Source of the DNA: Artemia franciscana
Lineage: Eukaryota > Arthropoda > Branchiopoda > Anostraca > Artemiidae
NCBI RefSeq assembly: GCF_032884065.1
Contig: NC_088871.1
Coordinates: 12,810,393 to 12,874,392 of the forward strand
DNA: 64,000 nt
Direction of reading: 5' to 3'
This document shows positions 23,690 to 37,057 of the stretch, piece by piece (the stretch's first letter is position 1; every line of letters begins with the position of its first letter). A program made the position numbers and the translations under genes. The notes under the pieces are model-generated. The model saw only the letters and a list, made by a program, of their open reading frames with translations. It was not told where the DNA came from and made no database searches.

Positions 23690-25219
23690 TGCACCATGAG
23701 AGAGAGAAAGATGGGTTTATTAATATAAATAACACAACAAAACAAGCAAATGGCCCGAAGCAAAGCTTGTTTGGGCTTACAACCCCAATACACATACATA
23801 TAAAACAATACGAAAAAGAAGAAAAAATAAAAAGAAAAGAAAAGGAAAAGAAAAAAGAAAGAAAGAAGAAGAAGAAAAAATCAATTACCCTGCATTTCAA
23901 TCGAAACGGATTTACACTTCAAAAGAGACAAAACAAAAAGAAACTAAAACCACATAACCAGTATCGCCAAAATCAAAACCAACATCTTGGCTCCACTTGA
24001 GGTCCACTCAACTATCAAAACCATAAATATTAAGGCAAAATAGCTTTAATTCCCGCCGAAATTCAAGAAAGCTATCCAAGTTTCTCAAAGTCGTAGGTAA
24101 ACAATTCCATGCATGGGGTCCTAGATGCCGAATAGAGAATTGAGATCTACGAGTAATAGTAAGCGGACGACGAATTATATCGGACTGTCTCGTAGAATGT
24201 GTATGAATATCACTTCCTAATTCAAACATACTTTTAAAACATATTGGTAAACAATTTTGAAAATATTTATATATAAACAGGCTTCGATAAAAAATAATAA
24301 GTCCTGCTAAAGGCAAGATTTTGCATTCTATATACCTCTTTTGTACCGAGCCTTTAAAACCTACACCACATAACACTCGAAGCGCTTTATTCTGCAAAAC
24401 TCGAACACGATCGAGATGAGAAGGAAATGTACTATCCCAAACATTGCAACAATATAGCAGATAAGGATGAATTAAGGAATAATACATTGTTCTTAAAATA
24501 TCTCTTGGGAAAATATACTGCAACTTTCTTAAAATGCCAACATTCCTAGCGAGTTTAAGACTAATATAATCTATATGTTCTCTAAAGCTGAGACATTCAT
24601 CAATTAAAACTCCTAGATATTTTGTACAATTCATTCTTAGAATACCCATATCAGCAATATTAAGTCTATCTATCCAAGGGTAATAATTTGAGCTCCTACC
24701 ATACAATAAAAAGCAAGATTTACTATAATTCAAATTTAACTTATTAACCTTCATCCAATTGTGTACAAACTCCAAACAAGAACTAATACGACTCAACAGC
24801 TGAATTCCTGTTCGTGCAGCCACAGTTATATGAGTGTCATCCGCAAAGCTGGGAACAATTACTTTTTCCCCGTCACATCCAATGTCAAGATCATACGAAA
24901 TCATATTAAAAGCTCTACATAAATCATTTATAAAAATTAGAAATAACAGGGGACCAAGAACAGATCCTTGAGGTACTCCAAATTTAACACTACTGACTGA
25001 AGAAACATTATCTCCTAGTTGTACATATTGAGTTCTTTCTTTTAAAAACGAGGACAGTAATTCAAGAAATGGTCCTCTAAAACTGTAATTTTCTAATTTG
25101 GCAATGAGTATAAAATGGTCAACGCAGTCAAAAGCTTTTACAATATCAAGAAAAACAGAAGCGACTTTCATACCATTATCCAACGCATCATGAAACGGAT
25201 AGAAGTTCCAGACTGACAT
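23690..25219 (-). mobile_element. 5'-truncated CR1/Jockey-type LINE
   Basis: The minus-strand reverse transcriptase end (24008..25219) is followed by a 3' untranslated part with C/T-rich and A-rich simple sequence (23815..23880) and the conserved-looking TTGGGGTTGTAAGCCCAAAC and GGGCCATTTGCTTG. AATAAA (minus, 23716..23721) and a short GAGA run end it near 23695. No long poly(A), as is usual for CR1-like elements. Confidence 0.75.
24008..25219 (-). CDS. Non-LTR reverse transcriptase, C-terminal 403 codons (5'-truncated)
   Basis: Open for 403 codons. RT motif A VFLDIVKAFDCVDH (residues 22-35, catalytic Asp25), motif B GVPQGSVLGPLLF (81-93) and motif C SFADD (124-128, Asp127/128) are intact. 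YLGVLIDE and the RT-connection/thumb part (LIHPYLLYCCNVWDST) follow. The endonuclease domain, RT fingers and ORF1 are missing, so this is a dead-on-arrival insertion that happens to keep its frame. The in-frame ATG at 25219 is probably incidental. The thumb sequence fits the CR1/Jockey group better than RTE. It sits antisense-free (same strand) in the host gene's intron. Confidence 0.85.
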   Translation of the reverse strand: MSVWNFYPFHDALDNGMKVASVFLDIVKAFDCVDHFILIAKLENYSFRGPFLELLSSFLKERTQYVQLGDNVSSVSSVKFGVPQGSVLGPLLFLIFINDLCRAFNMISYDLDIGCDGEKVIVPSFADDTHITVAARTGIQLLSRISSCLEFVHNWMKVNKLNLNYSKSCFLLYGRSSNYYPWIDRLNIADMGILRMNCTKYLGVLIDECLSFREHIDYISLKLARNVGILRKLQYIFPRDILRTMYYSLIHPYLLYCCNVWDSTFPSHLDRVRVLQNKALRVLCGVGFKGSVQKRYIECKILPLAGLIIFYRSLFIYKYFQNCLPICFKSMFELGSDIHTHSTRQSDIIRRPLTITRRSQFSIRHLGPHAWNCLPTTLRNLDSFLEFRRELKLFCLNIYGFDS

Positions 25220-26059
25220 TAATCCTATTTATTAAATTTCTCAAGAAAGATGTAAGAAATTATTATAAAATTTTTTCACTTATACAACTATCATTTGCTG
25301 AATAATAATTAACAATCACAAAAATAGCTATATTTATTGATAGAAATAATAAAATCGCCTGAGATTTAAAAAGATTTAGATTCCAAACAGTTTTTTTTTC
25401 TAAAAAACTAAGTTGTTGCAAACATTTTAATGATCAGCAAAAACAGTTCCATCCAAGTCAGGAATTATTATCCCAGGTAGAAAAAATCTAATATTGGATA
25501 GTTTTATAATATTGATTTACATCCAGTTCATCTAGCGGGCGGGCAATTTATACCCCTCATCCTGGAGGCCAAAACATGTATAAAAAGTGCTTAACTCTGC
25601 GATACTTATAAGAAATAGTACCCTTCCGAGATTAAGCGTCTGTTACAACCTCATACCATCCCCACTTCTTCTTCCCAACAAAAATTTCTAAAATTTTTAC
25701 AAGCTTCTTTAAGCCGGTACAATTGATTTTTTGATAGCAATCTTAAGCAAGAGAAGGGATAAACACATGTTTATCAGTTGCAAAAAATATCTTACCATTG
25801 GTAGACGCCCAGTAGAAGAAATCATCAGAAGAAATAAAAACCTACAATAACTCAAACTCTAAACGACCAGAAATTACTATTCAAGAAACTTCTTGGGTTG
25901 TTTTAAAGATAAACCTTGCAACAACAAACGACTGATCTTCCCCTCTGGATCAAACCAGTTGGTCCTACAACCTAACTTGGGCTCCCAGTCGGGTGAATTT
26001 TTGCTGAATAGTAATTTATACTATTGGGTTATTTCAGGGTTAAAGAAGCTTTGGTAAAT

Positions 26060-26420
26060 GTATCAGAGTTCATATAATTGACTTATCAATAAACTGAACA
26101 TACCACTCGATGCCATTTTTATGCTCTTTACGAATATAATAATCGCTTCTATCGCAAATTCAAATTTAAGCACTTTTTGACCTAACCCAACCTAACCTAA
26201 CTATAAATAATTTTGACACTGAGAAAACATAGTATTATTTTTTCGAAAACAACCGATAACTCATACTTTAATTCAAAGTTAATCATTTTTAGGAGCTCAA
26301 AAAGTGCTTAAATTTGAATTTGCAATAGAAGCGATTATTATATTCGTAAAGAGCATAAAAAAAGGCATCAAGTGGTATGTTCACTTTTTATTGATAAGTC
26401 AATTATATGAACTGTGATAC
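26060..26420. repeat. Foldback (inverted-repeat) element
   Basis: The arms 26060..26180 and 26297..26420 are near-perfect reverse complements. For example AGTTCATATAATTGACTTAT and ATAAGTCAATTATATGAACT, and GCTCTTTACGAATATAATAA with its complement. They enclose a ~116-bp centre. This fits a MITE or foldback transposon. No transposase, and no target duplication I can be sure of. Confidence 0.75.
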
Positions 26421-26571
26421 GTCTACCGGAGCCTCTTGTACCTAGTCGGGTACAATTTTTGGTAAGTCGTTAGTCATCTTTAACAAACATTCGTTTTAAT
26501 TTGAAAGGGATTTCTTCATTATTATCATATATTAAATTCATATAACACCGAAATACAGCAATTAATCTTAC

Positions 26572-26723
26572 CTCCATTCCAGTTGAAGACATTGCCAGAC
26601 GACCAGCAGCTGTGAGTATGACTTTGTGTCCACTCGCCACTGCATTTGAAACAATATTATTAGGCTCTTCGGGTGTAACAAAAATACCTTCGGACTCTAA
26701 AAGTTTCACTGCCGCAGCACTCT
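26572..26723 (-). CDS. Unrecognised host gene, upstream exon
   Basis: 152-bp minus-strand exon between acceptor GGGTTATTTTAG (26724) and donor GTAAGA (26571). It starts with two bases of a split codon, then 50 codons: SAAAVKLLESEGIFVTPEEP, NNIVSNAVASGHKVILTAAG, RLAMSSTGME, ending in phase 0 where exon 22568..22679 resumes. Upstream exons must exist beyond 26723 but I could not place them with confidence. Product unknown. Confidence 0.6.
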
Positions 26724-28096
26724 CTAAAATAACCCAAAAAAATTCAGATAGTAAAATATTTTCTCAATTTCTCAATTACCAAGGACAGTGAAAACGAAAT
26801 CTGAATGTTTTAACTGGTCCTGCCCCCAGACGCACATATGATTGTTTTAACTGGTTAAGTGGAATTTTGAGTTTGTAAAGACCCCTGCCCCCAGACGCAC
26901 ATATGAAGAACCACCTATCTCACCCCTAGAACCTTGGTGCGCAACTACGTAACACCCTGTATTCGTTAGCTTAACTGTGTTTATTCTCTGTAATAGCAGT
27001 TTTATTTTTATCGAATACATGGGGACTTATTTATGGGAACGAAGGCGCTACTGCTCGTCAATACGACCTCTGAAACTGAAAGTTTTTAAAGCAGCCTTTC
27101 GATATTTGTTGATCGTTGATAATAATGTTGATCGTATTCACGCCAAAGCTGCTGTTATGCGAGGAAAACAGCATTTTCCCGTGGCATTACCTCTTGTTAC
27201 TTAAAAGGGGCACTAGAACTATATATTTCCACACGCACAAACCCTTTCCTGATAATCTAGGATCATTGGTTCGGTAAATCCTGTTAATAAAACCATGGTA
27301 AAAACATCAACAAATAAACATGTATTCGTTCGTGACCATCCCTGTCGGAAAAACAAAAAAAATAGTATTTTTCCAGACGCGAGCGCAAAATCTCTGCTTT
27401 GGGGACATATCACAGATATACTGAGTTAGATAGGAAAATTCCCATTAAGTTCGACCTCTCCTCCCCTTCGGAGGCGTTTTCCCTATTTTCAAAAATCATG
27501 CAAATGTTGTGATTTTCCCATTGAGTTGACCCCCCCCCCTCGGGGGTGTTTTTCCCTTTTCAATAATTATTCAAAGGTTCTGATTACAATAGATTTTGCT
27601 ACGTAACTTAAAGCTTCATGAAAAGAAAATTTTGCTTTGATAAGGAAACTCTCTTGGCAAACATATTATTATCAAAATTCTTTTTTGGAGTTTTGGTTAC
27701 TACTGTTAAGGGCTGTTCTTTACTAAAAGTTTGTTACCTCGAACTGTTTGATAGATCAACATTTGAAGTTTAACATAAAATATATATGGTTATTCAAAAC
27801 AGACTTTATTTATGACATATAATTATATGAATAAATATAATTACATAACCATATATATAATACAATCAAATTATTAATGATATCATTTCAACATAATTAC
27901 TGAAATATATTTACTGAAAACGGGAAATGTCTTTGGGACCCTAAACTTATATGCGTTTAATTATTTATGCGATCTTAGTTTCAACGAGACATAATATGTT
28001 CACCTTTCAATTACTAATTAGATGTAAAATGAGTCATTTGCATAGTTTTAGAAATTAGATTTCCTTTCAATCAATTTTTCAAGAAAATCTCAAGTT
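26724..28096. other. No firmly recognised feature
   Basis: Contains a short direct repeat (CTGCCCCCAGACGCACATAT near 26820 and 26886). A 75-codon plus frame (26977..27204) ends CATTACCTCTTGTTACTTAA and may belong to a dispersed repeat. AT-rich DNA follows. No gene supported. Confidence 0.5.
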
Positions 28097-31000
28097 TTTA
28101 TGACACTCGGTATTAACCAAGTGACATATAGCAATCGCCAATTCTGTCGGTCTGTCTCTCTGTCGGTCCCGGTTTTGCTACTTTAGGCACGTCCAGGTAA
28201 GCTTGGACGATGAAATTTGGCAAGCGTATCAGGGACCGGACCAGATTAAATTAGAAATAGTCGTTTTCCCGATTTGACCCTGAGGGGCCGGTTAATTCGC
28301 AAAAAATAGAAAAAATGAAGTATTTTTAACTTATGAGCGGGTAATTGGATCTTAATGAAATTTAATGTTTGGAATGATATTGTGTCCCAGAGCTCTTATT
28401 TTAAATCCCGACCAGATCTGATGACATTGGGGGGAGTTGGAGGGGGGAAACCTAAAGTCCCGGTTTTGCTACTTTAGGCACTTCCAGGTAAGCTAGGACG
28501 ATGAAATTTGGCAAGCGTATCAGGGACCGGACCAGATTGAATTAGAAATAGTCGTTTTCCCGATTTGACCATCTGGGGAGGAGTGGGGGGCCGGTTAATT
28601 CGGAAAAAATAGAAAAAATGAAGTATTTTTAACTTATGAGCGGGTGATGGGATCTTAATGAAATTTGATGTTTGGAATGATATTGTGTCTTAGAGCTCTT
28701 ATTTTAAATCCCGACCGGATCTGATGACACTGGGGGGAGTTGGAGGGGGGAAACCTAAAGTCCCGGTTTTGCTACCTTAGGCACTTCCAGGTAAGCTAGG
28801 ACGATGAAATTTGACAAGCGTATCAGGGACCAGACCAGATTAAATTAGAAATAGTCGTTTTCCCGATTTGACCATCTGGGGAGGAGTGCGGGACCGGTTA
28901 ATTCGGAAAAAATAGAAAAAATGAAGTATTTTTAACTTATGAGCGGGTGATGGGATCTTAATGAAATTTGATGTTTGGAATGATATTGTGTCTCAGAGCT
29001 CTTATTTTAAATCCCGACCAGATCCGATGACATTGGGGGGAGTTGGAGGGGGGGAAACATAGAGTTTGGAAAACACTTAGAGTGGAGGGATCGGGATGAA
29101 ACTTGATGGGAAAAATAAGCACAAGTCCTAGATACATGATTTACATAATTGGAACGGATCCGCTCTCTTTGGGGTAGTTGGGGGGGGGGGGGGGGTAGGG
29201 GTAATTCTGAAAAATTAGAAAAAATGAGGTATTTTTAACTTACGAACGGGTGACCGGATCTCAATGAAATTTGTTGTTTAGAAGGATATTGTGTCTTAAA
29301 GCTCTTATTTTAAATCCCGACCGGATCTGGTGACATTAGAGGGGGGGGGGGGGTTTGGGGGGGAAACCTAAAACTTGGAACAACCTTAGAGTTGATGGAT
29401 CGGGATGAAACTTGGTGGGAAAAATAAACACAAGTCCTAGATACATGATTGACATAAACGGAACGGATCCGCTCTCTATGGGGTAGTTGGGAGGGGGGGG
29501 GGTATTTCTGAGAAATTAGAAAAAATGAGGTATTTTTAACTTACGAATGGGTGATCGGATCTCCATGAAATTTGATATTTAGAAGGATATCGTGTCTCAG
29601 AGCTCTTATTTTAAATCCCGACCAGATCTGGTGACATTAGGGGGGGGGGGGTTGGGAGGGGGAAACCTAAAACTTGAAAAACACTTAGAGTGGAGGGATC
29701 GAGATAAAACTTGGTAGGAAAAATAAGCCGAAGTCCTAGATACATGATTGACATAATTGGAACGGATCCGCTCTCTTTGGGGTAGTTGGGGGAGGGGTTA
29801 ATTCTGAAAAAAAGAGGTATTTTTAACTTACGAACGGGTGATCGGATCTCAATGAAATTTGATATTTAGAAGGATATCGTGTCTCAAAACTCTTATTTTA
29901 AATCCTGACCAGATCTGGTGACTTTGGGGGAAGTTCGGGATGGGGGAACCTAAAATCATGGAAAACGCTTAGATTGGAGGGATCGGGATGAAACTTGATG
30001 GGAAAAATAAGCAGAAGTCTTACATACGTGATTTACATAATTGGAACGGATCCGCTCTATTGGTAGGGGGGGGTATTAATTTTGAAAAATAAGAAAAAAT
30101 TACGTATTTTTAACTTACGAAGGAGTGATCGGATCTTCATGAAACTTCATATTTAGAAGGACCTCGTAACTCAGATATTTAATTTTAAATCTCAACCGGA
30201 TCAAGCGTAATTGGGGGGGGGAGGGGAGGGGCAGTTGGGGGGACCGGAAATCTTAGAAAATACTTAAAGCAGTGAGATCAGGACGAAACTGGATGGGAAG
30301 AATAGAAACCTATCTAAGATACGTGAATGACATAAACGGACCAGATCTGCTCTCTTTGGTGGAATTGGGGGGGGGGGGGTGGGGTAATTTTGAAAATTGA
30401 GGTATTTGTAACTTACGAAAGGGTGACCAGATCTTAATGAAATTTGATATTTAGAAGGATCTTGTGCTTTAAAATTATAATTTTAAATTCCGACCAGATC
30501 CTGTGACATTGAGGGGAATTGGAGGGGGAAACCGGAATTCTTGGAAAACGTGAAAATTGGGCTATTTTTATCTTACGAATAGATGATCGGATCTTAATGA
30601 AATTTGATTTTTAGAAGGAATTCATGTCTCAGAGCTCTTATTTCAAATCCCGACCACATCTTTGGACATTGGGGGGAGTTGGAGGGGGAAATCTTGGAAA
30701 AACACTTGAAGTGGAGGAATCGGGATGAAGCTTGGTGGATAGAATAAACAAATGTCCTTGATACGTGATTGACAGAATCGTTCTGGATTCGCTCTCTTTG
30801 GAGGAGTTGGGGAGAGGTGTTCAGTGATTTGGCGAGTTTGGTGCTTCTGGACGTGCTAGGACGATGAAAATTGGTAGGCGTGGCAGGGAGCTGCACAATT
30901 TGACTTGATAAAGTCGTTTTCCCAGATTCGACCATCTGTGGGGCTAAAGGGAGAGCAAAAACTAGAAAAAATTAGGTATTTATAACTTACGAGTGGGTGA

Positions 31001-31215
31001 TCGGATCTTAATGAATTTTGATATTTAGAAGGACATCGTGACTCAGAGCTCTTATTTTAAATCCTGACCGGCATTAAGCCTCTTATTTTCCTTTTTAAAT
31101 CAATCTATTGATTCATAGAATTTTGTTAGAGCTCATACCATATGATCTCTTGGCTCTTAGCTCTGCTCGCCTCGTCACAAGTGCCATATGAGCTCTTAGC
31201 TCTGGTTTTTTTCAA
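28097..31215 (+). repeat. Non-coding element built from ~300-bp units, copy 2 (full-looking)
   Basis: Starts CAAGTGACATATAGCAATCG and CTGTCGGTCTGTCTC, ends CGTCACAAGTGCCATATGAG and CTCTTAGCTC, like copy 1. The CCGACC landmark after TTTTAAAT falls at about 28407, 28710, 29013, 29316, 29617, 29904, 30191, 30490, 30650 and 31053, a spacing of 303, 303, 303, 301, 287, 287, 299, 160 and 403 bp. The first three units are nearly identical and each repeats CCCGGTTTTGCTAC-TTAGGC. Later units are diverged. Units contain variable G-runs. No ORF of substance. Confidence 0.8.
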
Positions 31216-32243
31216 GTAGTGTCCGAAAAATTTTTGTTTCTACAATGGCGTAGTAACTGTTTCTTCTATTATTTAGACATGAATTATTTTATATAATAAG
31301 TGCTTTTCTATACATTTAGGCCCTTACTTTATACAAAGACAAAAAGTACAAGCATTAGTTTGCCTTCAGAACAAAAAAAATTGATAAAATAATGTTTCTC
31401 ATTACAATGTAGAATGGCATTTCAATTTCAATCCCAGGTCACGTTTTGCCATAGCGGGGGGCCCCAGACAAAAAGGTGAAAAAGGGGTCTAGTTACCAAC
31501 CAATCAATTCTTACTCATAAAAAGGACACTAAAAATCGCAATTTAAGCTTCAAAAATATTTCTTCCAATACTCTACGACAATCAGTTCGATATGAGCAGC
31601 TTTTTTTTCGGAATTAAAGGCTAAATAAGTAAAAGGGGTGTAGAGCCCTTCAATCTTACAGAACTACATCTGATCTCGATTTTTAATTCCAAATGTTACA
31701 ATATCCTTGTTTGTCTAATAAAATTTCAACCCACTAGGGCCTATAATATGGGATGTACATTAAAAACGAAATGCCCATAAGATCTTTGTTTCATAAAAAA
31801 CTTCCATGTGATTCAAACTCTGACAAGGTATGAATTATCACCATTACAATACGATTCGCAGACATTCTTTATCATTTGAAAAACCTACAATACTATTTAG
31901 AAAAATGGTATTAAGATAACAAGCTGAACAATGTATAAGAAAATTAATAAATAAGTTTCACCTCCCGAATATTACTGAAAAGCTGACTGGTTTACACAAA
32001 AAGATTTCGGAAACAGCGTACCGGCGATTGGCGCCTCATCATGGCTCAATTCGTTTTTTTTTATTTAAAATTGATTATTTAATGTTATTGTTGTTTAATT
32101 GTTTTTGGTGGTTTATTGTGGTTTGTTTTTTTGTTCTCTGTTTTTGTGTGTGTAATATTATTGATTTTCGCTAATGTTTACTCCACTATTTATATTCTTA
32201 TGTAAGTGGGTTATAAATAAGTGTAATGTACTGTTGAGTACCA
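31216..32243. other. No recognised feature
   Basis: AT-rich DNA with no supported gene. Confidence 0.55.
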
Positions 32244-32867
32244 ACTCCCGATTGATATGAAGCGACACATTATTCTTAAATCTCTTTACAGTAGGATGCA
32301 AAGCCATTCGACATAAAGAAAGATACGGCCTTGGCCGTTATAATAGATGACAAGCCGGTATCTTCATCGCAACTCTAAGCTATTTCAGTGCCACCAAATG
32401 AGGCAGACATAAGATTGTTGACAGATGAATTGGCATCATTGTTAGGATACTTCATATAATGTTGTGTGGCTGCTAGCAATAAGGCAAACATTTATAGCGT
32501 TGGTAAAGGAGTCTTGATTTTTGCCGAGTACAGCAATGGAAATAAAATTATTCCATTTGGACGCATGTATCATACCCTTCATCTGTCTCTCTGTCTCCGG
32601 GGAACAGTGATAAGTGATGCCACCCTTTTGATGCTTATACATGCCACAGCACTGTCACTGTCCAACCTTTTTATCTTGGAACTGCACTTCCTTGGGCTCT
32701 ATTTAACAGCACAGAAACGTTTCAGTCTTTCATTTATAACACATACCGTCTTTGAACTCCTTTATTGCGTTGATATATTTCATTTTTTTTTATTTCGGAA
32801 AACGATTGACTTTCAGTCCTTATTTCTCGTATATAGTATTCAACTGCACAATGTAATATAATAAGTA
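32244..32867. repeat. Duplicated ~620-bp segment, copy 1
   Basis: From CCGATTGATATGAAGCGACA to CGTATA-AGTA-TCAAC the segment matches 36436..37057 at high identity with small indels. On the minus strand both copies share a short open stretch ending MSASFG(G/D)TEIA. Too short and broken elsewhere to call a gene. Confidence 0.65.
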
Positions 32868-34133
<1,266 letters not shown>

Positions 34134-34240
34134 AATTTTTGGGTTTCAGAACCATGTTTAACCATTGTTATCACCTTAGCTTCCAATTTTCTAATCTTAG
34201 TTCACAGACCTATCTTCCTATTCTTCCAAACTTTTCTTGA

Positions 34241-34241
<1 letters not shown>

Positions 34242-34293
<52 letters not shown>
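34242..34293 (+). repeat. 52-bp poly(A) run
   Basis: Uninterrupted A homopolymer, next to LINE-derived sequence. On the minus strand it is a T-run that interrupts or abuts the RTE remnant at 34294..34470. Confidence 0.9.
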
Positions 34294-34297
<4 letters not shown>

Positions 34298-34470
34298 GAG
34301 CCACTATTCTACTTTAAACATCTTCACTGCATCCACCATCCTTACTAATAAAACTACGCGGGTAAGAGAAGCTATCTAGATCGATATTCTCGTTTTCCAA
34401 CATCACATTTTCACCTTCATTTATTCTCAGTCCAAGCAACTTGGTTATCTTAACCACAAATTTCAAGCCT
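34294..34470 (-). pseudogene. RTE-type LINE reverse transcriptase remnant (thumb)
   Basis: Minus-strand translation reads LLGLRINEGENVMLENENID then SFSYPRSFISKDGGCSEDV. This is the familiar FxYLGSIISKDGGCSEDV region after the RT active site in RTE-like elements. A stop follows (V-stop-SRIVA). Confidence 0.6.
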
Positions 34471-35130
34471 ATTCTTGCGCCCCGAGGTCCCGGTTATAAA
34501 CTCTACCCCTATAACCCTTAATCAAAGGCAGATTCAAGTTGTTAATAAATTCAAGTATCTCGGATCGTACATTGACATCAACAGCGGATGTAGTGAAGAA
34601 ATTCAGTGCCGCATTGCATCAGCTTCCGCTGTCTTTGCACAGCTGTGGAAGCCACTATGGAAAAGGAAGGAAATCCACCGGAAAACAAAAATCTGTATTT
34701 ACGTTGCCCTAGTCCGATCGGTCTTACTGTACGGCTGCCAGACGTGACCGTTAAAAGTCACCAAGGCACATGGTCCAACACATTTGAACACAGATGCCCG
34801 AGGAGCATACTGGGGTTACATCTCAGCAACCGAATCCCAAATACGATCATCCGCCAACGATGTGACCAGAAGTACGACATCACATCAATCATTCGACACC
34901 ACCGTTTGTCCTGGTCGGCAATGTTTGCCGAAGACCGGCCGAGACTTTTACGGATCAAAGCCTACGCTGCAAACCAGCACTTGATTGGAGAAAACGATAC
35001 GGAGGACAAGCCAAAACTTGGCTCAGCACCGTCAAATCAGACTCGAGCCGATTGGCGGATTCCAGATTAGCGGACAAAGTCGCGGATAGGACCCTTCATG
35101 GCTCGACATTATCGCCAAATTAACCCAAGA
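34471..35130 (+). pseudogene. LINE reverse transcriptase C-terminus
   Basis: Plus-strand frame 34475..34747 reads VVNKFKYLGSYIDINSGCSE, EIQCRIASASAVFAQLW, and VALVRSVLLYGCQT, then TGA where tryptophan is expected. Frameshifted continuations give HRCPRSILGLHLSNRIPNT, DQKYDITSIIRHHRLSW and LRIKAYA up to about 35100. This is the thumb and C-terminal end of an RTE/CR1-like LINE, in the opposite orientation to the RTE pieces around it. Decayed. Confidence 0.7.
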
Positions 35131-35224
35131 CTGTAACCTGTGGAATTCAACAGTCTGTCGTATCCTGTCGCCAGCGAGAGCTACTTAGCTTGTGCCCTGA
35201 TCCAGGTACAAGTAAAGCACAAGT

Positions 35225-35520
35225 AACTACCACTAATCACTTTAATGTATTTATCTGATACACCATACAACAATAAGACCTTCGCTAGAGCTTTTCTATC
35301 GGCGGAATAACATCACCTATAATCAATGGGGCTAAGGACTAAAGGGGTCTGACGACTCAGGCACTTCTCAATTATTAGTCTTAAGAGTAAAAATTTCATT
35401 GATGCATCGTCTCCCCTTCCTAAAACCACACTGTTCTTCCCTAAAAACTTTATTCACAGGATCTCTAAGTCTAAAAAGTATGAGCGGCAGTGCCAAAAGG
35501 AGAAAGTGCCACCCCCCCCC
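35225..35520 (-). pseudogene. RTE-type LINE reverse transcriptase remnant (fingers)
   Basis: Minus-strand frames give FREEQCGFRKGRRC, IFTLK and, after breaks, a degenerate PL-L--IDY region and YIKV. FREEQCGFRKGR is the RT region just before motif A in RTE elements. It probably belongs with 37040..38725 and 34294..34470 to one disrupted element. Confidence 0.55.
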
Positions 35521-36435
35521 CCCTCTACAGTTTTCTTTAAAATAATTGAATTAAGGCTTGAATTAAGGTTCGCTATCGACATAACACGAGATCAACTGGC
35601 TCACTTTGCCACTTGCACGAAGCATTGGAAAACTTTGTCGAGAACGTGATGGCCACTAAACATCGATATCCGTTGGCCAATCAGAGGCGACCCCTGTCAA
35701 AGAAAAGGTTACGCACTCGTTGCCTGTTGGATTTGGTGAGTTGTAATATTTTCGATAGTTCTTTGATACCATCACGGTGTTATATGTTTGCAATATAAGA
35801 TGCATAGATAATCTAAGCGTCTGGACATCAACGTGAAAGGCTCCTATAGAAACAGGACAAAAAAAAAATATCGAAAAATCCTCTCTGAAAATACAATGTT
35901 TGAGAACGAACCCATTGTTTAAATGAAAATTTTTGAGGATGAGGGGGTTATTTCTAATGTTGTTACCGGTACTTTTGGCAAAGGTACTCTAAAGCGAAGA
36001 AAAGGGGCAAGGAATAAGAAAAGGCCTAATTAGTTGGCTGGGGAAAATAGCAGAAGATAAACAGTGTGTTTTGATGCAGTGGACAACAAACTCTTGAGCC
36101 AGTTTGATTTTTTGTCCAAAATTGTTCTCTATAAGACTAGAAGAGAACTTAATCAAGTTTAAAATGCGATGTCAAGAAAAAAGGACAATGGGCAAAGGGG
36201 GTGATAAATGGTGCTAGTATGCCTAGCCCTAGTAGCAAGAAATGCATCTTCCAAATAATATTACTGCTCAAAAAACCTCGTTGAGGTACGCCAGAAAGGA
36301 TAGTTGGCCTTATGGTGCCCTGCAACGGCTTCCACTTGTGAGAAAAAAATAAGTATAACCAGGTCTCATGTCAAGGGAAATAGACTCACCTAACTATTGA
36401 CAGAGACTTGGCGAAAGAAATTGAGGAGTGAAATT
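35521..36435. other. No recognised feature
   Basis: AT-rich DNA. One 61-codon plus frame (35613..35798) has no recognisable family. Confidence 0.5.
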
Positions 36436-37057
36436 CCCAACTACCGATTGATATGAAGCGACACATTATTCTTAAATCTCTTTACAGTAGGATGCAAAGT
36501 CATTCGGCATAAAGATATACGACCTTGACCCTTATAATAGATGACAAGCCGGTATCTTCATCGGAACTCTAAGCTATTTCAGTGTCACCAAATGAGGCAG
36601 ACATTAGAGTGCTGGCAGATGAATTGGCATCATTGTCAGGATACTTCATATAATGTTGTGTGGCTGCTAGCAAGGAGGCAAATATTTATAGCGTTGGCGA
36701 AGGAGTCGGCGAAGGAGTCTTGATTTTGCTGAGTACAGTAATGGAAATAAAATTATTCCATTTGAACGTATTTATTACATACCCTTCATCTGTCTCTCTG
36801 CCTCCGGGGAACAGTGATAAGTGATGCCAATCTTTGGATGCTTATACAGGCCACAGCACTGTCACTGTCCAAACTTCTTGTCTTGGATCTGCACTCCCTT
36901 GGGCTCTATCTAACAGTACAGAAGCTTTTTCAGTCTTGCGTTTATAACACATACCGTCTTTGAACACCTTTATTCCGTTGATGTATTTCTTCTTTTTTCA
37001 GAAAACGATTGACTTTCAGTCCTTATTTCTCGTATACAGTACTCAACAGTATGATTT
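36436..37057. repeat. Duplicated ~620-bp segment, copy 2
   Basis: Counterpart of 32244..32867. It contains a 12-bp tandem slip (GTCGGCGAAGGA repeated near 36700). Its right end borders the RTE remnant, suggesting it was inserted into that LINE. Confidence 0.65.

Larger units (their letters stand above)
22680..26571 (-). other. Intron of the host gene (3892 bp)
   Basis: Donor GTAAGA (26571 downwards) to acceptor CAG (22680). It contains a CR1/Jockey LINE (23690..25219) and a foldback element (26060..26420). The remaining stretches (22680..23690, 25220..26060, 26421..26571) show no supported feature. Confidence 0.55.

Noticed and set aside
23616-24000. Overlapping low-complexity frames in the LINE 3' region
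   Set aside because: They arise from the A/G-rich simple sequence at 23815..23880.
30594-30935. 113-codon minus frame in the ~300-bp-unit element
   Set aside because: No family resemblance, and not kept in the other copy of the element.
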